Positions 1 to 6,348 are shown, counted from the stretch's first letter. The stretch is DNA of 7,497 bases from Desulfovibrio sp. (GCA_031255035.1 JAIRTI010000039.1:1-7497); one strand, 5' to 3'. Numbers and translations are program-made. Notes: a model not told the origin generated them from the sequence alone.

Positions 1-58
1 CTATTCGGGGGTCATGAATCATAATAAAGGCATCAGCTAACGAGATGAGAGTATCCAA
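1..58 (-). CDS. Possible 5' end of an unrecognised gene leaving the window (weak)
   Basis: A reading frame on the minus strand runs off the left edge. A TTG codon at 58-56 is preceded by a strong Shine-Dalgarno-like GGAGGAG (complement of 65-71), with a TATACT -10-like hexamer (complement of 89-94) further upstream. The 19 visible residues read MDTLISLADAFIMIHDPRI, with no stop before the edge. The same frame is open back to position 118 and contains ATG codons at 103-101 and 100-98, so the start is uncertain. I do not recognise the protein. The fragment is short and AT-rich, so chance openness is a real possibility, and it conflicts with the + strand reading of the same bases. Confidence 0.27.
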   Translation of the reverse strand, partial: MDTLISLADAFIMIHDPRI

Positions 59-207
59 AGTCTGCTCCTCCAAATTTGAATTTGCAGCAGTATACCACAT
101 CATCAATAAATAGGAATATCATTTATCATCAACTGGTTGTTACTCAAGACAACAAACCATTTGAAAAAGACATTACACTTCTGGTAGGACAAACATCATC
201 TTTTTAA
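49..207 (+). pseudogene. Possible 3' remnant of an unrecognised AT-rich gene
   Basis: This + strand frame is open for 52 codons and ends with TAA at 205-207. Its last residues, TQDNKPFEKDITLLVGQTSSF, read like a genuine protein C-terminus, and a stem-loop follows only 5 bases after the stop. There is no ATG in the frame; only TTG codons at 76 and 82 could start it, and in-frame stops at 22-24 and 46-48 block extension to the left. Another + frame just upstream (ATG at 45-47, stop TAG at 111-113) could be the same gene after a frameshift. If real, it is a decayed or frameshifted gene end. The low G+C suggests an origin different from the genes to the right. It conflicts with the minus-strand candidate at 1-58. 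Confidence 0.25.
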
Positions 208-212
208 AAAAC

Positions 213-235
213 GGCCCGCAGAAGATGCGGTAGCC
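213..235 (+). terminator. Stem-loop downstream of the AT-rich segment, possible terminator
   Basis: GGC-CCGCA pairs with TGCGG-GCC around the loop GAAGA, with a two-base TA bulge: an 8-bp stem. It is flanked on the left by A6 (206-211) and on the right, after a gap, by CTTTCTTTT (243-250). Read on the minus strand, the stem is followed almost directly by GTTTTTT, the better terminator configuration. Read on the + strand, it sits 5 bases after the stop codon at 205-207 but its T tract is remote. It may act in both directions and insulate ettA from the left-hand DNA. Confidence 0.38.
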
Positions 236-256
236 CTGGGCGCTTTCTTTTGATCC

Positions 257-285
257 TCGACATTCTCCGCGCCTTCTGCCATAAT
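257..285 (+). promoter_or_regulatory. Sigma70-type promoter for ettA
   Basis: The -35 hexamer TCGACA (257-262) matches TTGACA at 5 of 6 bases. The -10 hexamer CATAAT (280-285) matches TATAAT at 5 of 6. The spacer is 17 bases. Transcription would begin near 292, giving a leader of about 45 bases before the ettA ATG. No obvious operator lies over it. Confidence 0.55.
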
Positions 286-337
286 TTTCAGTCACGCCGA
301 ATTTCATCCAGTCCTCTTATCCGCAAAAGGCATCTCC

Positions 338-2020
338 ATGAGCAACGAACCCGATAAAGTCATTTATTCCATGATCCGCGTCTCCAAGCGGCACGGCCAG
401 AAGGAAGTGCTCAAGGATATCTCCCTTTCGTATTTTTACGGCGCCAAGATAGGCGTGCTCGGCCTGAACGGTTCGGGCAAATCGTCTTTGCTGAAGATTC
501 TGGCCGGCGTCGACAAAAGCTTTGACGGCAAAACCGTGCTCGCGCCGGGCTTTACCATCGGCTATCTGGAGCAGGAGCCGCTGCTGGACGAGACCCGCGC
601 CGTGCGCGAAGTGGTCGAAGAAGGCGTCGCCGAACTGGCGGCCATCCGCGACGAGTATGAGGCCATCAACGCCAGGTTCGCCGAACCCATGGACCCCGAC
701 GAGATGGATGCCCTGATCGCCCGACAGGGCGAAGTGCAGGAAGAAATGGACAACAAGAACATCTGGGATCTCGATTCGCGCCTGGATATGGCGATGGACG
801 CCCTGCGCTGTCCGCCGCCGGAGACCCCGGTGGCCGTCATTTCCGGCGGAGAGCGCCGCCGCGTGGCCTTGTGCCGCCTCTTGCTCCAAAACCCGGACAT
901 CCTGCTCCTTGACGAGCCGACCAACCACCTGGACGCCGAGTCCGTGGCCTGGCTTGAGCGCTACTTGCAAAGCTTTCCGGGCACGGTCATCGCCGTGACC
1001 CATGACCGCTATTTCCTGGACAACGTGGCCGGCTGGATTCTGGAACTGGACCGGGGCCGGGGCATCCCCTGGAAAGGCAACTATTCTTCCTGGCTGGACC
1101 AGAAACAAAAGCGCCTGGCCAACGAGGAAAAGTCCGAAGCCGAACGCCAAAAAACCCTGCAACGTGAGCTTGAATGGATACGCATGGCCCCCAAAGGCCG
1201 TCACGCCAAAAGCAAAGCCCGCATCAACGCTTACGAAGCCATGCTGTCGCACGAGTCGGAACGCCGGGCCGCCGACCTCGAAATCTACATCCCCCCCGGA
1301 CCGCGCCTCGGCAAAATCGTCGTCGAGGCGGAAAAGGTTGAAAAAAGCATGGGCGACAAACTCCTTGTCGAAGACCTGAGCTTTCTGGCGCCGCCAGGCG
1401 CCATTGTCGGCATCATCGGCCCCAACGGCGCGGGCAAAACCACGCTTTTCAGAATGATCGCCGGACGGGAACAACCCGACAACGGAACCCTGCGCGTGGG
1501 CGATACCGTCAAAATCGCCTGGGTGGACCAGAACCGCCAGGCCCTGACGCCCGGAAAGTCAGTCTATGAAGTCATCAGCGAAGGGCACGAAACCATCAGA
1601 CTGGGCAACCGCGAGATCAACGCCCGCGCCTATTGCTCCCGCTTCAACATCACCGGGCAGGACCAACAAAAGAAAGTGGACACGCTCTCCGGCGGGGAAC
1701 GCAACCGCGTTCACCTGGCCCTGATTTTGAAATCCGGCGCCAATGTCCTGCTCCTTGACGAACCCACCAACGACCTGGACGTCAACACCATGCGCGCCCT
1801 CGAAGACGCCCTGGAAAACTTCGCCGGTTCCGTGCTCGTCATCAGCCACGACCGCTGGGTCCTCGACCGCGTCGCCACCCATATCCTGGCCTTCGAAGGC
1901 GATTCCAACGTCAGTTTCTTTGACGGCAACTATACGGAATACGAGGCGGATCGCAAAAAACGTCTCGGCAAGGACGCGGACCAACCCCACCGCGCGAAAT
2001 TCAGAAAACTGACCCGGTAG
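338..2020 (+). CDS. ettA: Energy-dependent translational throttle protein EttA (ABC-F ATPase)
   Basis: A cytoplasmic ABC-F protein of 560 residues (E. coli EttA is 555). EttA binds the ribosomal E site and gates the first elongation steps according to ATP/ADP level; that role is known for the family. Two ATP-binding cassettes are visible. Cassette 1 has Walker A GLNGSGKS at 42-49, signature SGGER at 169-173 and Walker B DEPTNHLD at 192-199, with catalytic Glu193. Cassette 2 has GPNGAGKT at 361-368, SGGER at 451-455 and DEPTNDLD at 474-481, with Glu475. The charged helical arm typical of EttA lies at about 95-155, between Walker A and the signature of cassette 1, and a basic linker follows at about 255-310. 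There are no membrane segments. Stretches such as HDRYFLDNVAGWILELDRG and GNYSSWL agree closely with E. coli EttA, which separates it from Uup and other ABC-F types. The ATG has an AAGG ribosome site (327-330) 7 bases upstream and its own promoter at 257-285. All catalytic motifs are intact. Confidence 0.97.
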   Translation: MSNEPDKVIYSMIRVSKRHGQKEVLKDISLSYFYGAKIGVLGLNGSGKSSLLKILAGVDKSFDGKTVLAPGFTIGYLEQEPLLDETRAVREVVEEGVAELAAIRDEYEAINARFAEPMDPDEMDALIARQGEVQEEMDNKNIWDLDSRLDMAMDALRCPPPETPVAVISGGERRRVALCRLLLQNPDILLLDEPTNHLDAESVAWLERYLQSFPGTVIAVTHDRYFLDNVAGWILELDRGRGIPWKGNYSSWLDQKQKRLANEEKSEAERQKTLQRELEWIRMAPKGRHAKSKARINAYEAMLSHESERRAADLEIYIPPGPRLGKIVVEAEKVEKSMGDKLLVEDLSFLAPPGAIVGIIGPNGAGKTTLFRMIAGREQPDNGTLRVGDTVKIAWVDQNRQALTPGKSVYEVISEGHETIRLGNREINARAYCSRFNITGQDQQKKVDTLSGGERNRVHLALILKSGANVLLLDEPTNDLDVNTMRALEDALENFAGSVLVISHDRWVLDRVATHILAFEGDSNVSFFDGNYTEYEADRKKRLGKDADQPHRAKFRKLTR

Positions 2021-2031
2021 GCGATAGATAG

Positions 2032-2086
2032 CCGGGGCGCTGCCCCGGACCCCGCCAGGGGAAATGATTTCCCCTGGACCCCTCAT
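2032..2086 (-). repeat. Family A palindromic repeat, copy A1
   Basis: Two adjacent palindromes lie 12 bases after ettA. The GC hairpin CCGGGGC-gct-GCCCCGG (2032-2048) is followed by ACCCCG and then by the long palindrome CCAGGGGAAAT-g-ATTTCCCCTGG (2055-2077), with ACCCCTCAT after it (2078-2086). Compared with A2 at 4941-5015 it is the reverse complement: ATGAGGGGT, long palindrome, GC hairpin. The GGCCGCCGGAGGCATTG tail carried by the other copies is absent here. It could stabilise or terminate the ettA mRNA, but no T tract follows. Confidence 0.8.
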
Positions 2087-2108
2087 CTGGGTGACCATGG
2101 TTTTGCTT

Positions 2109-2247
2109 CAGCAATTCTCATTGTGCGCTTTTTGCGGCTTGCCGGATACATTCTCCTGGCCTGGCGCTGTGGGCGGCGCCCACATGCAAACTTGCTGGCT
2201 TCATCAAAATGAGCCTTTTTTGGCTTCATCAAAATCAGAATTGCCGG
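2109..2247 (+). mobile_element. Family B MITE-like element, copy B1 (near complete)
   Basis: This 139-bp non-coding element has inverted ends. The left end contains GCAATTCTCATTGT (2111-2124) and the right end AAAATCAGAATTGC (2231-2244), whose complement differs at two positions. The centre carries the hairpin TGTGGGC-ggc-GCCCACA (2168-2184), present in every copy. It shares long blocks with B3, including TTGCCGGATACATTC and CCTGGCGCTGTGGGC. Its right end is duplicated: TGGCTTCATCAAAATGAG at 2196-2213 recurs with one mismatch at 2221-2238. It contains no open reading frame of its own, so any movement would need a transposase supplied elsewhere. Confidence 0.75.
2197..2221 (+). terminator. Intrinsic terminator formed inside element B1
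   Basis: GGCT-t-CAT pairs with ATGAGCC around the loop CAAA, a 7-bp stem with one bulged T, and six T residues follow directly (2216-2221). It arises from the duplicated right end of B1. Its place between ettA and priA suggests it ends ettA transcripts. The stem is only moderately GC-rich, so efficiency is uncertain. Confidence 0.45.
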
Positions 2248-2276
2248 TTTAATATTTTATTTTGTTTGTGATTGCC

Positions 2277-4706
2277 ATGTCAGCATCTTTCGGCCCTGTT
2301 GCCCGCGTGGCGCTTCTCAGCCCGCATTTTGCCGCCTTGAGTTATGCCTTGCCCGGCTATTTGCCGGACGGGGCCTTTTTTGTCGGCCAGCGCGTGGCCG
2401 TTCCCCTGAGCAAAGGGTTGCGCGTCGGCCTGATCACGGCCTTTGCGGAGCGCGATGCCGGGGCGGAATACGCCTTGAAAAGCGTTCTCTGGCCGCTGGA
2501 TCGTGAGCGACTGCTGCCCGAAGCCTGCCTGGAGATAGCGGTGGAACTGGCCCGGCGTCAGGGCGACCAGGTTGGCCGCATCCTCGCCGGCATGCTGCCC
2601 GCCGGGCTGCGCGCCTCTCAAATGCGCATCCGTTTTTTCGGCCAGGGACGGCCTTGCGAGAAACGTCTCAAAGACCTCGCGGCCTTGTCCGTTGAAGAAC
2701 TGGCGGACTTGGGAAGGCTCTGGACGGCCGGCCGGGTTGATATCCGCCGCTCCGGGAAAAACCCTCTGGACGCCGAAGTCTGCCTCCTGGCCTCGGACCC
2801 GCCCTGGCCGGTGCGTCCGGCGGCTCTGGCGCAAAGCGCCATGCTTGAGTATCTCCTGGAGCACGGCCCGCGCACACGGCGCAAGCTCGGCGAAGCCCTG
2901 GGGCCGGGCGCGCCGGCCACCATCGCCACCCTGGCCCGGCGCGGTCTGGTGCTCCTGCGCCCGGCGGACGCTTTTGAGCCCGAATCCCTGAACGCCGGAC
3001 AGGACGACGCCGCCGGGACGCCGCCCCCGGCCCCGGCCTTTCCCGCGATTCTGGAAGATGACGGCGCCGCCTTCGTCCTGACCCCGGAGCAGCGGGCCGT
3101 CTTTACCCCTCTGAGCGACGCCCTGAAGTCGGACAAGGCGGAAACGCGCCTCTTGTACGGGATCACCGGCAGCGGCAAAACCGCCGTTTATCTTGAGCTT
3201 GCCCGCGAATGCCTGTCGCTCGGCAAATCCGTGCTGCTGCTTGCGCCGGAAGTGGCTCTGGCCATGAAACTCAGAGCCGACGCCAATGTTTTGCCGCAAA
3301 CGCTCATCCCGGAAACGCGCCGCCTTCTCTTTCACGGCTACCAGAGCCCCAACGCCAGGGAAGCGGCGTTCAGAGCCTTGTGCGTCAAGGATACCGGCCC
3401 CTGGCTGGTGACGGGCACGCGTTCCGCCCTGCTGCTGCCGCTTTCCAACATCGGCCTGATTGTGCTGGATGAAGAACACGACGCTTCGTTCAAGCAGGAT
3501 GAAGGCCTGACCTACCAGGCCAAGGAGGTGGCCTGGTTTCGCGCCGGCAGGGAAGGCGCGCTGCTGCTGCTGGGTTCGGCCACCCCGGACGTGAAGAGTT
3601 TTTATGCCGCCCGGCAGGGGCTCATTCCCCTGCATACCCTTGACAGACGCGTCGGCGGCGGGGCCTTGCCCACGGTGGAGCTTGTCCCTTTGTCCAAAGA
3701 GTCCGGTTCCGATGTCCCGCTCGCGCCCGAGAGTATGGCGGCCCTTCAGGACGCGGTTTCACGCGGGGAACAGGCGGTGATTCTGCTCAACCGCCGGGGC
3801 TACGCGCCGCTTATGTATTGCCTGAGCTGCAACGCCGTGACCAAATGCCCGGACTGCGACATCGCCCTGGCCTATCACAAGGGCCGCGAACGGCTCGTCT
3901 GCCATTATTGCGGCTGGTCAACGCCGTACCCTTCGCCCTGCTCCGGCTGCGGCTCGCTGCGCTTTCTGCCCATGGGCGAAGGCACGGAAAAGCTGGAAGA
4001 GGGCTTGGGCGCGCATCTGCCGCCGGGCACGGGCGTTTTGCGGCTCGATCGCGACAGCACCCGGCGGACCGGCCGCATGGAAGAAATCCTGTCCGCCTTT
4101 GCCCGGAAAGAAGCCTCGGTTCTGGTGGGTACGCAAATGCTCTCCAAAGGGCACCATTTTCCCGATGTGACCCTGGCAATTGTGGCCGACGCCGATCTGG
4201 GCCTTAACCTGCCGGATTACCGGGCCGCCGAACGGACCTTTCAATTGCTGGTGCAGTCGGCGGGGCGCGCCGGGCGCGGCCTCAAGCCGGGCAGAGTGCT
4301 TATACAGACCAGAGACCCCGGTCACTACTGCTGGCGCTATGTGAAAAACGCGGACTATCAAGGCTTTTTTGAACGCGAAATCGCCCTCAGGCGGCAGCGC
4401 GGCTATCCGCCCTTTGTCCGGCTGGCGCTGATCCGCATCAGCCACGACATGCGCCGCGACAATGGACCGGAAGCGGTAATGGCCCTTGGCGCCTCATTGC
4501 GCAAAACAGCCGGGACTCTCGGCGTGACCCTGCTCGGTCCGGCCCCGGCCCCTCTGCCTTTTTTAAAAGGCAGAAGGCGCTGGCACTGCCTGCTCAAAGG
4601 GACGGACTGGCCCCCGCTTCGCGCTTTGTACGCCGAAGCGCAACGCCTGAACGCCAACGGCTTCCTGCGTCTCGGGCTTGATCTTGACCCGGTGAATATG
4701 CTGTGA
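2277..4706 (+). CDS. priA: Primosomal protein N' (replication restart helicase PriA)
   Basis: A superfamily 2 3'-to-5' DNA helicase of 809 residues that recognises stalled forks and D-loops and starts reloading of the replicative helicase (known family role). Residues 1 to about 105 match the 3'-end-binding domain, with YALPGYLP and GQRVAVPLSKGLRVGLI. Helicase motifs are Walker A GITGSGKT at 295-302, Walker B DEEHD at 398-402, GTQMLSKGHHFP at 618-629 and QSAGRAGRG at 660-668. Eight zinc-binding cysteines lie at 515, 518, 524, 527, 541, 544, 554 and 557, in the spacing of E. coli PriA. It is longer than E. coli PriA (732); the extra length lies before Walker A, including a Pro/Ala-rich linker at about 240-262. 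ATG 2277 is preferred because PriA proteins begin a few residues before the VARVAL-like strand; GTG 2268 and TTG 2262 are in frame. No clear ribosome binding site is visible for any of them. The upstream sequence is AT-rich and begins only 30 bases after element B1. Confidence 0.97.
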   Translation: MSASFGPVARVALLSPHFAALSYALPGYLPDGAFFVGQRVAVPLSKGLRVGLITAFAERDAGAEYALKSVLWPLDRERLLPEACLEIAVELARRQGDQVGRILAGMLPAGLRASQMRIRFFGQGRPCEKRLKDLAALSVEELADLGRLWTAGRVDIRRSGKNPLDAEVCLLASDPPWPVRPAALAQSAMLEYLLEHGPRTRRKLGEALGPGAPATIATLARRGLVLLRPADAFEPESLNAGQDDAAGTPPPAPAFPAILEDDGAAFVLTPEQRAVFTPLSDALKSDKAETRLLYGITGSGKTAVYLELARECLSLGKSVLLLAPEVALAMKLRADANVLPQTLIPETRRLLFHGYQSPNAREAAFRALCVKDTGPWLVTGTRSALLLPLSNIGLIVLDEEHDASFKQDEGLTYQAKEVAWFRAGREGALLLLGSATPDVKSFYAARQGLIPLHTLDRRVGGGALPTVELVPLSKESGSDVPLAPESMAALQDAVSRGEQAVILLNRRGYAPLMYCLSCNAVTKCPDCDIALAYHKGRERLVCHYCGWSTPYPSPCSGCGSLRFLPMGEGTEKLEEGLGAHLPPGTGVLRLDRDSTRRTGRMEEILSAFARKEASVLVGTQMLSKGHHFPDVTLAIVADADLGLNLPDYRAAERTFQLLVQSAGRAGRGLKPGRVLIQTRDPGHYCWRYVKNADYQGFFEREIALRRQRGYPPFVRLALIRISHDMRRDNGPEAVMALGASLRKTAGTLGVTLLGPAPAPLPFLKGRRRWHCLLKGTDWPPLRALYAEAQRLNANGFLRLGLDLDPVNML

Positions 4707-4730
4707 CGGACGCAAATTATCATACTATGC

Positions 4731-4788
4731 GGCAATTCTCATGTTGATGAAGCCAGCCAGTTTGCATGTGGGCGCCGCCCACAGCGCC
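4731..4788 (-). mobile_element. Family B half-element, copy B2
   Basis: Starting 25 bases after priA, this begins with the B terminus GGCAATTCTCATGTTGA (4731-4747) and continues through GATGAAGCCAGCCAGTTTGC to the conserved hairpin TGTGGGC-gcc-GCCCACA (4767-4783) and GCGCC. Its reverse complement matches B1 from 2163 to 2213 with few differences. The other half of the element is missing: homology stops where a family A tail begins at about 4790, giving a mosaic junction. Confidence 0.75.
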
Positions 4789-4789
4789 C

Positions 4790-4811
4790 GGCCGCCGGAG
4801 GCATTGTATTT
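4790..4811 (+). repeat. Isolated family A tail
   Basis: GGCCGCCGGAGGCATTG followed by TATTT is identical to the tail of A2 (4994-5015), and the 17-base core is identical in A3 (7455-7471). Here the two palindromes that normally precede it are absent and half-element B2 takes their place. Confidence 0.75.
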
Positions 4812-4821
4812 AAGCAAGCGC
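4808..4821 (+). repeat. Family C motif, copy 1
   Basis: ATTTAAGCAAGCGC matches the other two C copies at 13 of 14 bases and overlaps the end of the family A tail. Confidence 0.5.
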
Positions 4822-4825
4822 TGAT

Positions 4826-4853
4826 TTGGTATTGCCTATATTGTGAAAATACT
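4826..4853 (+). promoter_or_regulatory. Weak candidate promoter for the porin gene
   Basis: TTGGTA (4826-4831) and AATACT (4848-4853) each match the sigma70 consensus at 4 of 6 bases, with a 16-base spacer, in a locally AT-rich stretch. This is the best pair I can see upstream of the porin gene, but it is not strong. Confidence 0.22.
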
Positions 4854-4874
4854 CTAGAGATACACTGATTTAAG

Positions 4875-4888
4875 ATTTAAGGAAGCGC
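4875..4888 (+). repeat. Family C motif, copy 2
   Basis: ATTTAAGGAAGCGC is identical over 14 bases to the copy at 6326-6339 and differs at one base from 4808-4821. Confidence 0.55.
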
Positions 4889-4908
4889 TATTTTTTGTTT
4901 TGCCCAAG

Positions 4909-4928
4909 GCGTTTTAATATTGAAACGC
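4909..4928. promoter_or_regulatory. 20-bp near-perfect palindrome, possible operator
   Basis: GCGTTTTAAT followed by ATTGAAACGC is symmetric at nine of ten base pairs; the one break is a T/G pair. It lies between a candidate promoter and the start of repeat A2, about 100 bases before the porin start. Size and symmetry suit a dimeric repressor site such as a TetR- or GntR-type operator, but no regulator is identified, and unlike families A, B and C it is not repeated elsewhere in the window. Confidence 0.4.
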
Positions 4929-4940
4929 TGTGTGCCCCTT

Positions 4941-5015
4941 ATGAGGGGTCCAGGGGAAATCATTTCCCCTGGTGGGGTCCGGGGCAAAGCCCCGGCCGCC
5001 GGAGGCATTGTATTT
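4941..5015 (+). repeat. Family A palindromic repeat, copy A2 (complete)
   Basis: ATGAGGGGT leads into the long palindrome CCAGGGGAAAT-c-ATTTCCCCTGG (4950-4972), then TGGGGT, then the GC hairpin CCGGGGC-aaa-GCCCCGG (4979-4995), then the tail CCGCCGGAGGCATTGTATTT (4996-5015). It is the most complete copy and defines the consensus. It ends 2 bases before the ribosome binding site of the porin gene, so it lies in that mRNA leader if transcription starts upstream. Confidence 0.85.
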
Positions 5016-5026
5016 CAGGGAGGATA

Positions 5027-6316
5027 ATGGTGAAGACATGTGTGCGTCTCGCGTTGATGCTGTGTTTTGTGGCAAGCGCCGGCAATGTCTTTGCCGAAGG
5101 CTTTGGCCTGTACGAATGGAGTTCACGGGGCGTCGCTCTCGGCGGCGCGGCCATGGCCAGAAAGCCGGACGCCTCCTCGGTGGCGTACAACCCGGCTTTG
5201 CTGACCAGGCTGTCCGGTGCCCGCGCCATGGTCGGCGTAAGCGCCGTCATGCCGCGCGGCAAAGTGCAGTGGACCGACGAACACGGCAAGCAGGGCACCA
5301 CCACCCTCAAGCGCCTCAACTGGTTCATTCCGCATGCCTATTTCACCCGCCAACTGAACGACGACTGGGTTTTCGGCATAGGGGAATACACCCGTTTCGG
5401 CCTGGGCTTTGAATACCCCCATGACTGGATCGGTCGGCACAATATTTATGAAGTCGAGCTGACCACCTTTTCCATCAACCCCAATATTGCCTGGCGCGCC
5501 ACGGAAAATCTGTCCGTCGCCGCCGGGGTTGAAGTCATGTACGTCAGCCTGGATCTGCGTAAAAGAGTCGCGGTGGGGGATGTGACGGTCGCTCCCGGTC
5601 TTACGCTCAAGGGCGGCGATTTTGACGTCAACATCAGAAACGCCGACGCCTGGGGCGTGGGCGGCAACTTTGCCCTGCACTACAAGTTCAATGAGCAGTG
5701 GGCCGTCGGCCTGCAATATAAAAGCAAGGTCCGCGTGCACGCCTTCGGCGACGTGAGCTACAACAACATCGACATGAACCCGATGTTGTACAGCAACCCC
5801 AGAGTGATGGGAAATCAGAAGAACGGTACCGCGCACTCCGTTGTGGTCTTTCCCGATTCCGTCTCGGCGGGCCTCGCCTATATGCCCATCCCCGAACTCT
5901 CTCTTGAGGCCGGCTTTGTCTGGACACGCTGGAGCGCCTTTAACTCGCTCAATATCCACTTTCCCCAGCCCATGGGCAAGCAGGATACGCCCAAACACTG
6001 GCGGGACGCCTGGCGCTTCAACGCGGGCATCGAGTATGAAATGTGCGACCGGCTGACGCTTCGCGGCGGCTACGTGTACGACCAGACGCCCATGACCGAA
6101 GCCTATGAGGACTATCTGGTGCCCACCAACGACCGCCATATCTGGAGCGCGGGCATAGGTCTGAACTTTGACGCCTGGACGGTGGACCTGAGCGCGGCTT
6201 TCATCGACGCCATCGGCCGCCGCTACCAGGCCGACGCGAGGACGCATACCGTGCGGTCCAGAGCCAAGGCCAGCGACACCTATATTTATTCCTTGTCTGT
6301 CGGCTACAAGTTTTAG
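5027..6316 (+). CDS. FadL/OmpP1-family outer-membrane channel for hydrophobic compounds
   Basis: A 429-residue precursor of an outer-membrane beta-barrel. FadL-family proteins admit long-chain fatty acids or other hydrophobic compounds; the substrate here cannot be read from sequence. A signal peptide spans residues 1-23 (basic start, hydrophobic core, VFA before EGF). The mature start EGFGLYEWSSRGVALGGA and NPALL at 55-59, after DASSVAY, match the family's N-terminal hatch (E. coli FadL mature N-terminus AGFQLNEFSSSGLG and NPAL). Alternating aromatic and polar strands fill the rest, and the chain ends in Tyr-Lys-Phe, the usual terminal aromatic of outer-membrane barrels. GGGAGG at 5018-5023 lies only 3 bases from ATG 5027. 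GTG 5030, the next codon, has a spacing of 6 and could be used instead, removing one residue. A longer frame from 4895 would translate repeat A2 and bury the signal peptide, so it is rejected. The downstream thioesterase suggests a lipid link. Confidence 0.93.
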   Translation: MVKTCVRLALMLCFVASAGNVFAEGFGLYEWSSRGVALGGAAMARKPDASSVAYNPALLTRLSGARAMVGVSAVMPRGKVQWTDEHGKQGTTTLKRLNWFIPHAYFTRQLNDDWVFGIGEYTRFGLGFEYPHDWIGRHNIYEVELTTFSINPNIAWRATENLSVAAGVEVMYVSLDLRKRVAVGDVTVAPGLTLKGGDFDVNIRNADAWGVGGNFALHYKFNEQWAVGLQYKSKVRVHAFGDVSYNNIDMNPMLYSNPRVMGNQKNGTAHSVVVFPDSVSAGLAYMPIPELSLEAGFVWTRWSAFNSLNIHFPQPMGKQDTPKHWRDAWRFNAGIEYEMCDRLTLRGGYVYDQTPMTEAYEDYLVPTNDRHIWSAGIGLNFDAWTVDLSAAFIDAIGRRYQADARTHTVRSRAKASDTYIYSLSVGYKF

Positions 6317-6325
6317 GAAGCATTA

Positions 6326-6339
6326 ATTTAAGGAAGCGC
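6326..6339 (+). repeat. Family C motif, copy 3
   Basis: ATTTAAGGAAGCGC, identical to 4875-4888, lies 10 bases after the porin stop codon and just before element B3. Confidence 0.55.
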
Positions 6340-6348
6340 CGCGTAACG

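Larger units (their letters stand above)
4707..5026. other. 320-bp gene-free region packed with repeats
   Basis: The gap between priA and the porin gene contains no supportable gene. In order it holds half-element B2 (4731-4788), an isolated family A tail (4790-4811), a C motif (4808-4821), an AT-rich stretch with a weak promoter candidate (4826-4853) and the small palindrome CTCTAGAG (4852-4859), a second C motif (4875-4888), a 20-bp near-palindrome (4909-4928) and the full family A copy A2 (4941-5015) reaching the ribosome binding site. No clear priA terminator with a T tract is visible. Confidence 0.8.

Noticed and set aside
250..285. TTGATC at 250-255 as the -35 for ettA
   Set aside because: It is 24 bases from CATAAT, too far; TCGACA at 257-262 gives the ideal 17-base spacing.
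317..1474. 385-codon open frame antisense to ettA
   Set aside because: It lies opposite the strongly conserved ettA motifs, and its composition is typical of the shadow frame of a GC-rich gene; no recognisable motif.
2064..2252. 62-codon + strand frame between ettA and priA
   Set aside because: Composed almost entirely of repeats A1 and B1, without a ribosome site; openness reflects repeat sequence.
2262..2276. TTG 2262 or GTG 2268 as the priA start
   Set aside because: Neither has a better ribosome site than ATG 2277, and family proteins begin close to the VARVAL strand; not fully excluded.
2280..3635. 451-codon open frame antisense to priA
   Set aside because: Arg/Gln/Gly-rich shadow of priA with no domain and no plausible ribosome site.
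4941..5015. Riboswitch in the porin leader
   Set aside because: The structure is explained by repeat A2, which occurs elsewhere away from gene starts; no known aptamer motif is seen.
4895..5026. N-terminal extension of the porin starting at 4895
   Set aside because: The extra 44 residues translate repeat A2 and precede a clear signal peptide with its own ribosome site.
5123..6247. 374-codon open frame antisense to the porin gene
   Set aside because: Shadow frame; the + strand reading has a signal peptide, hatch motif and terminal Phe.
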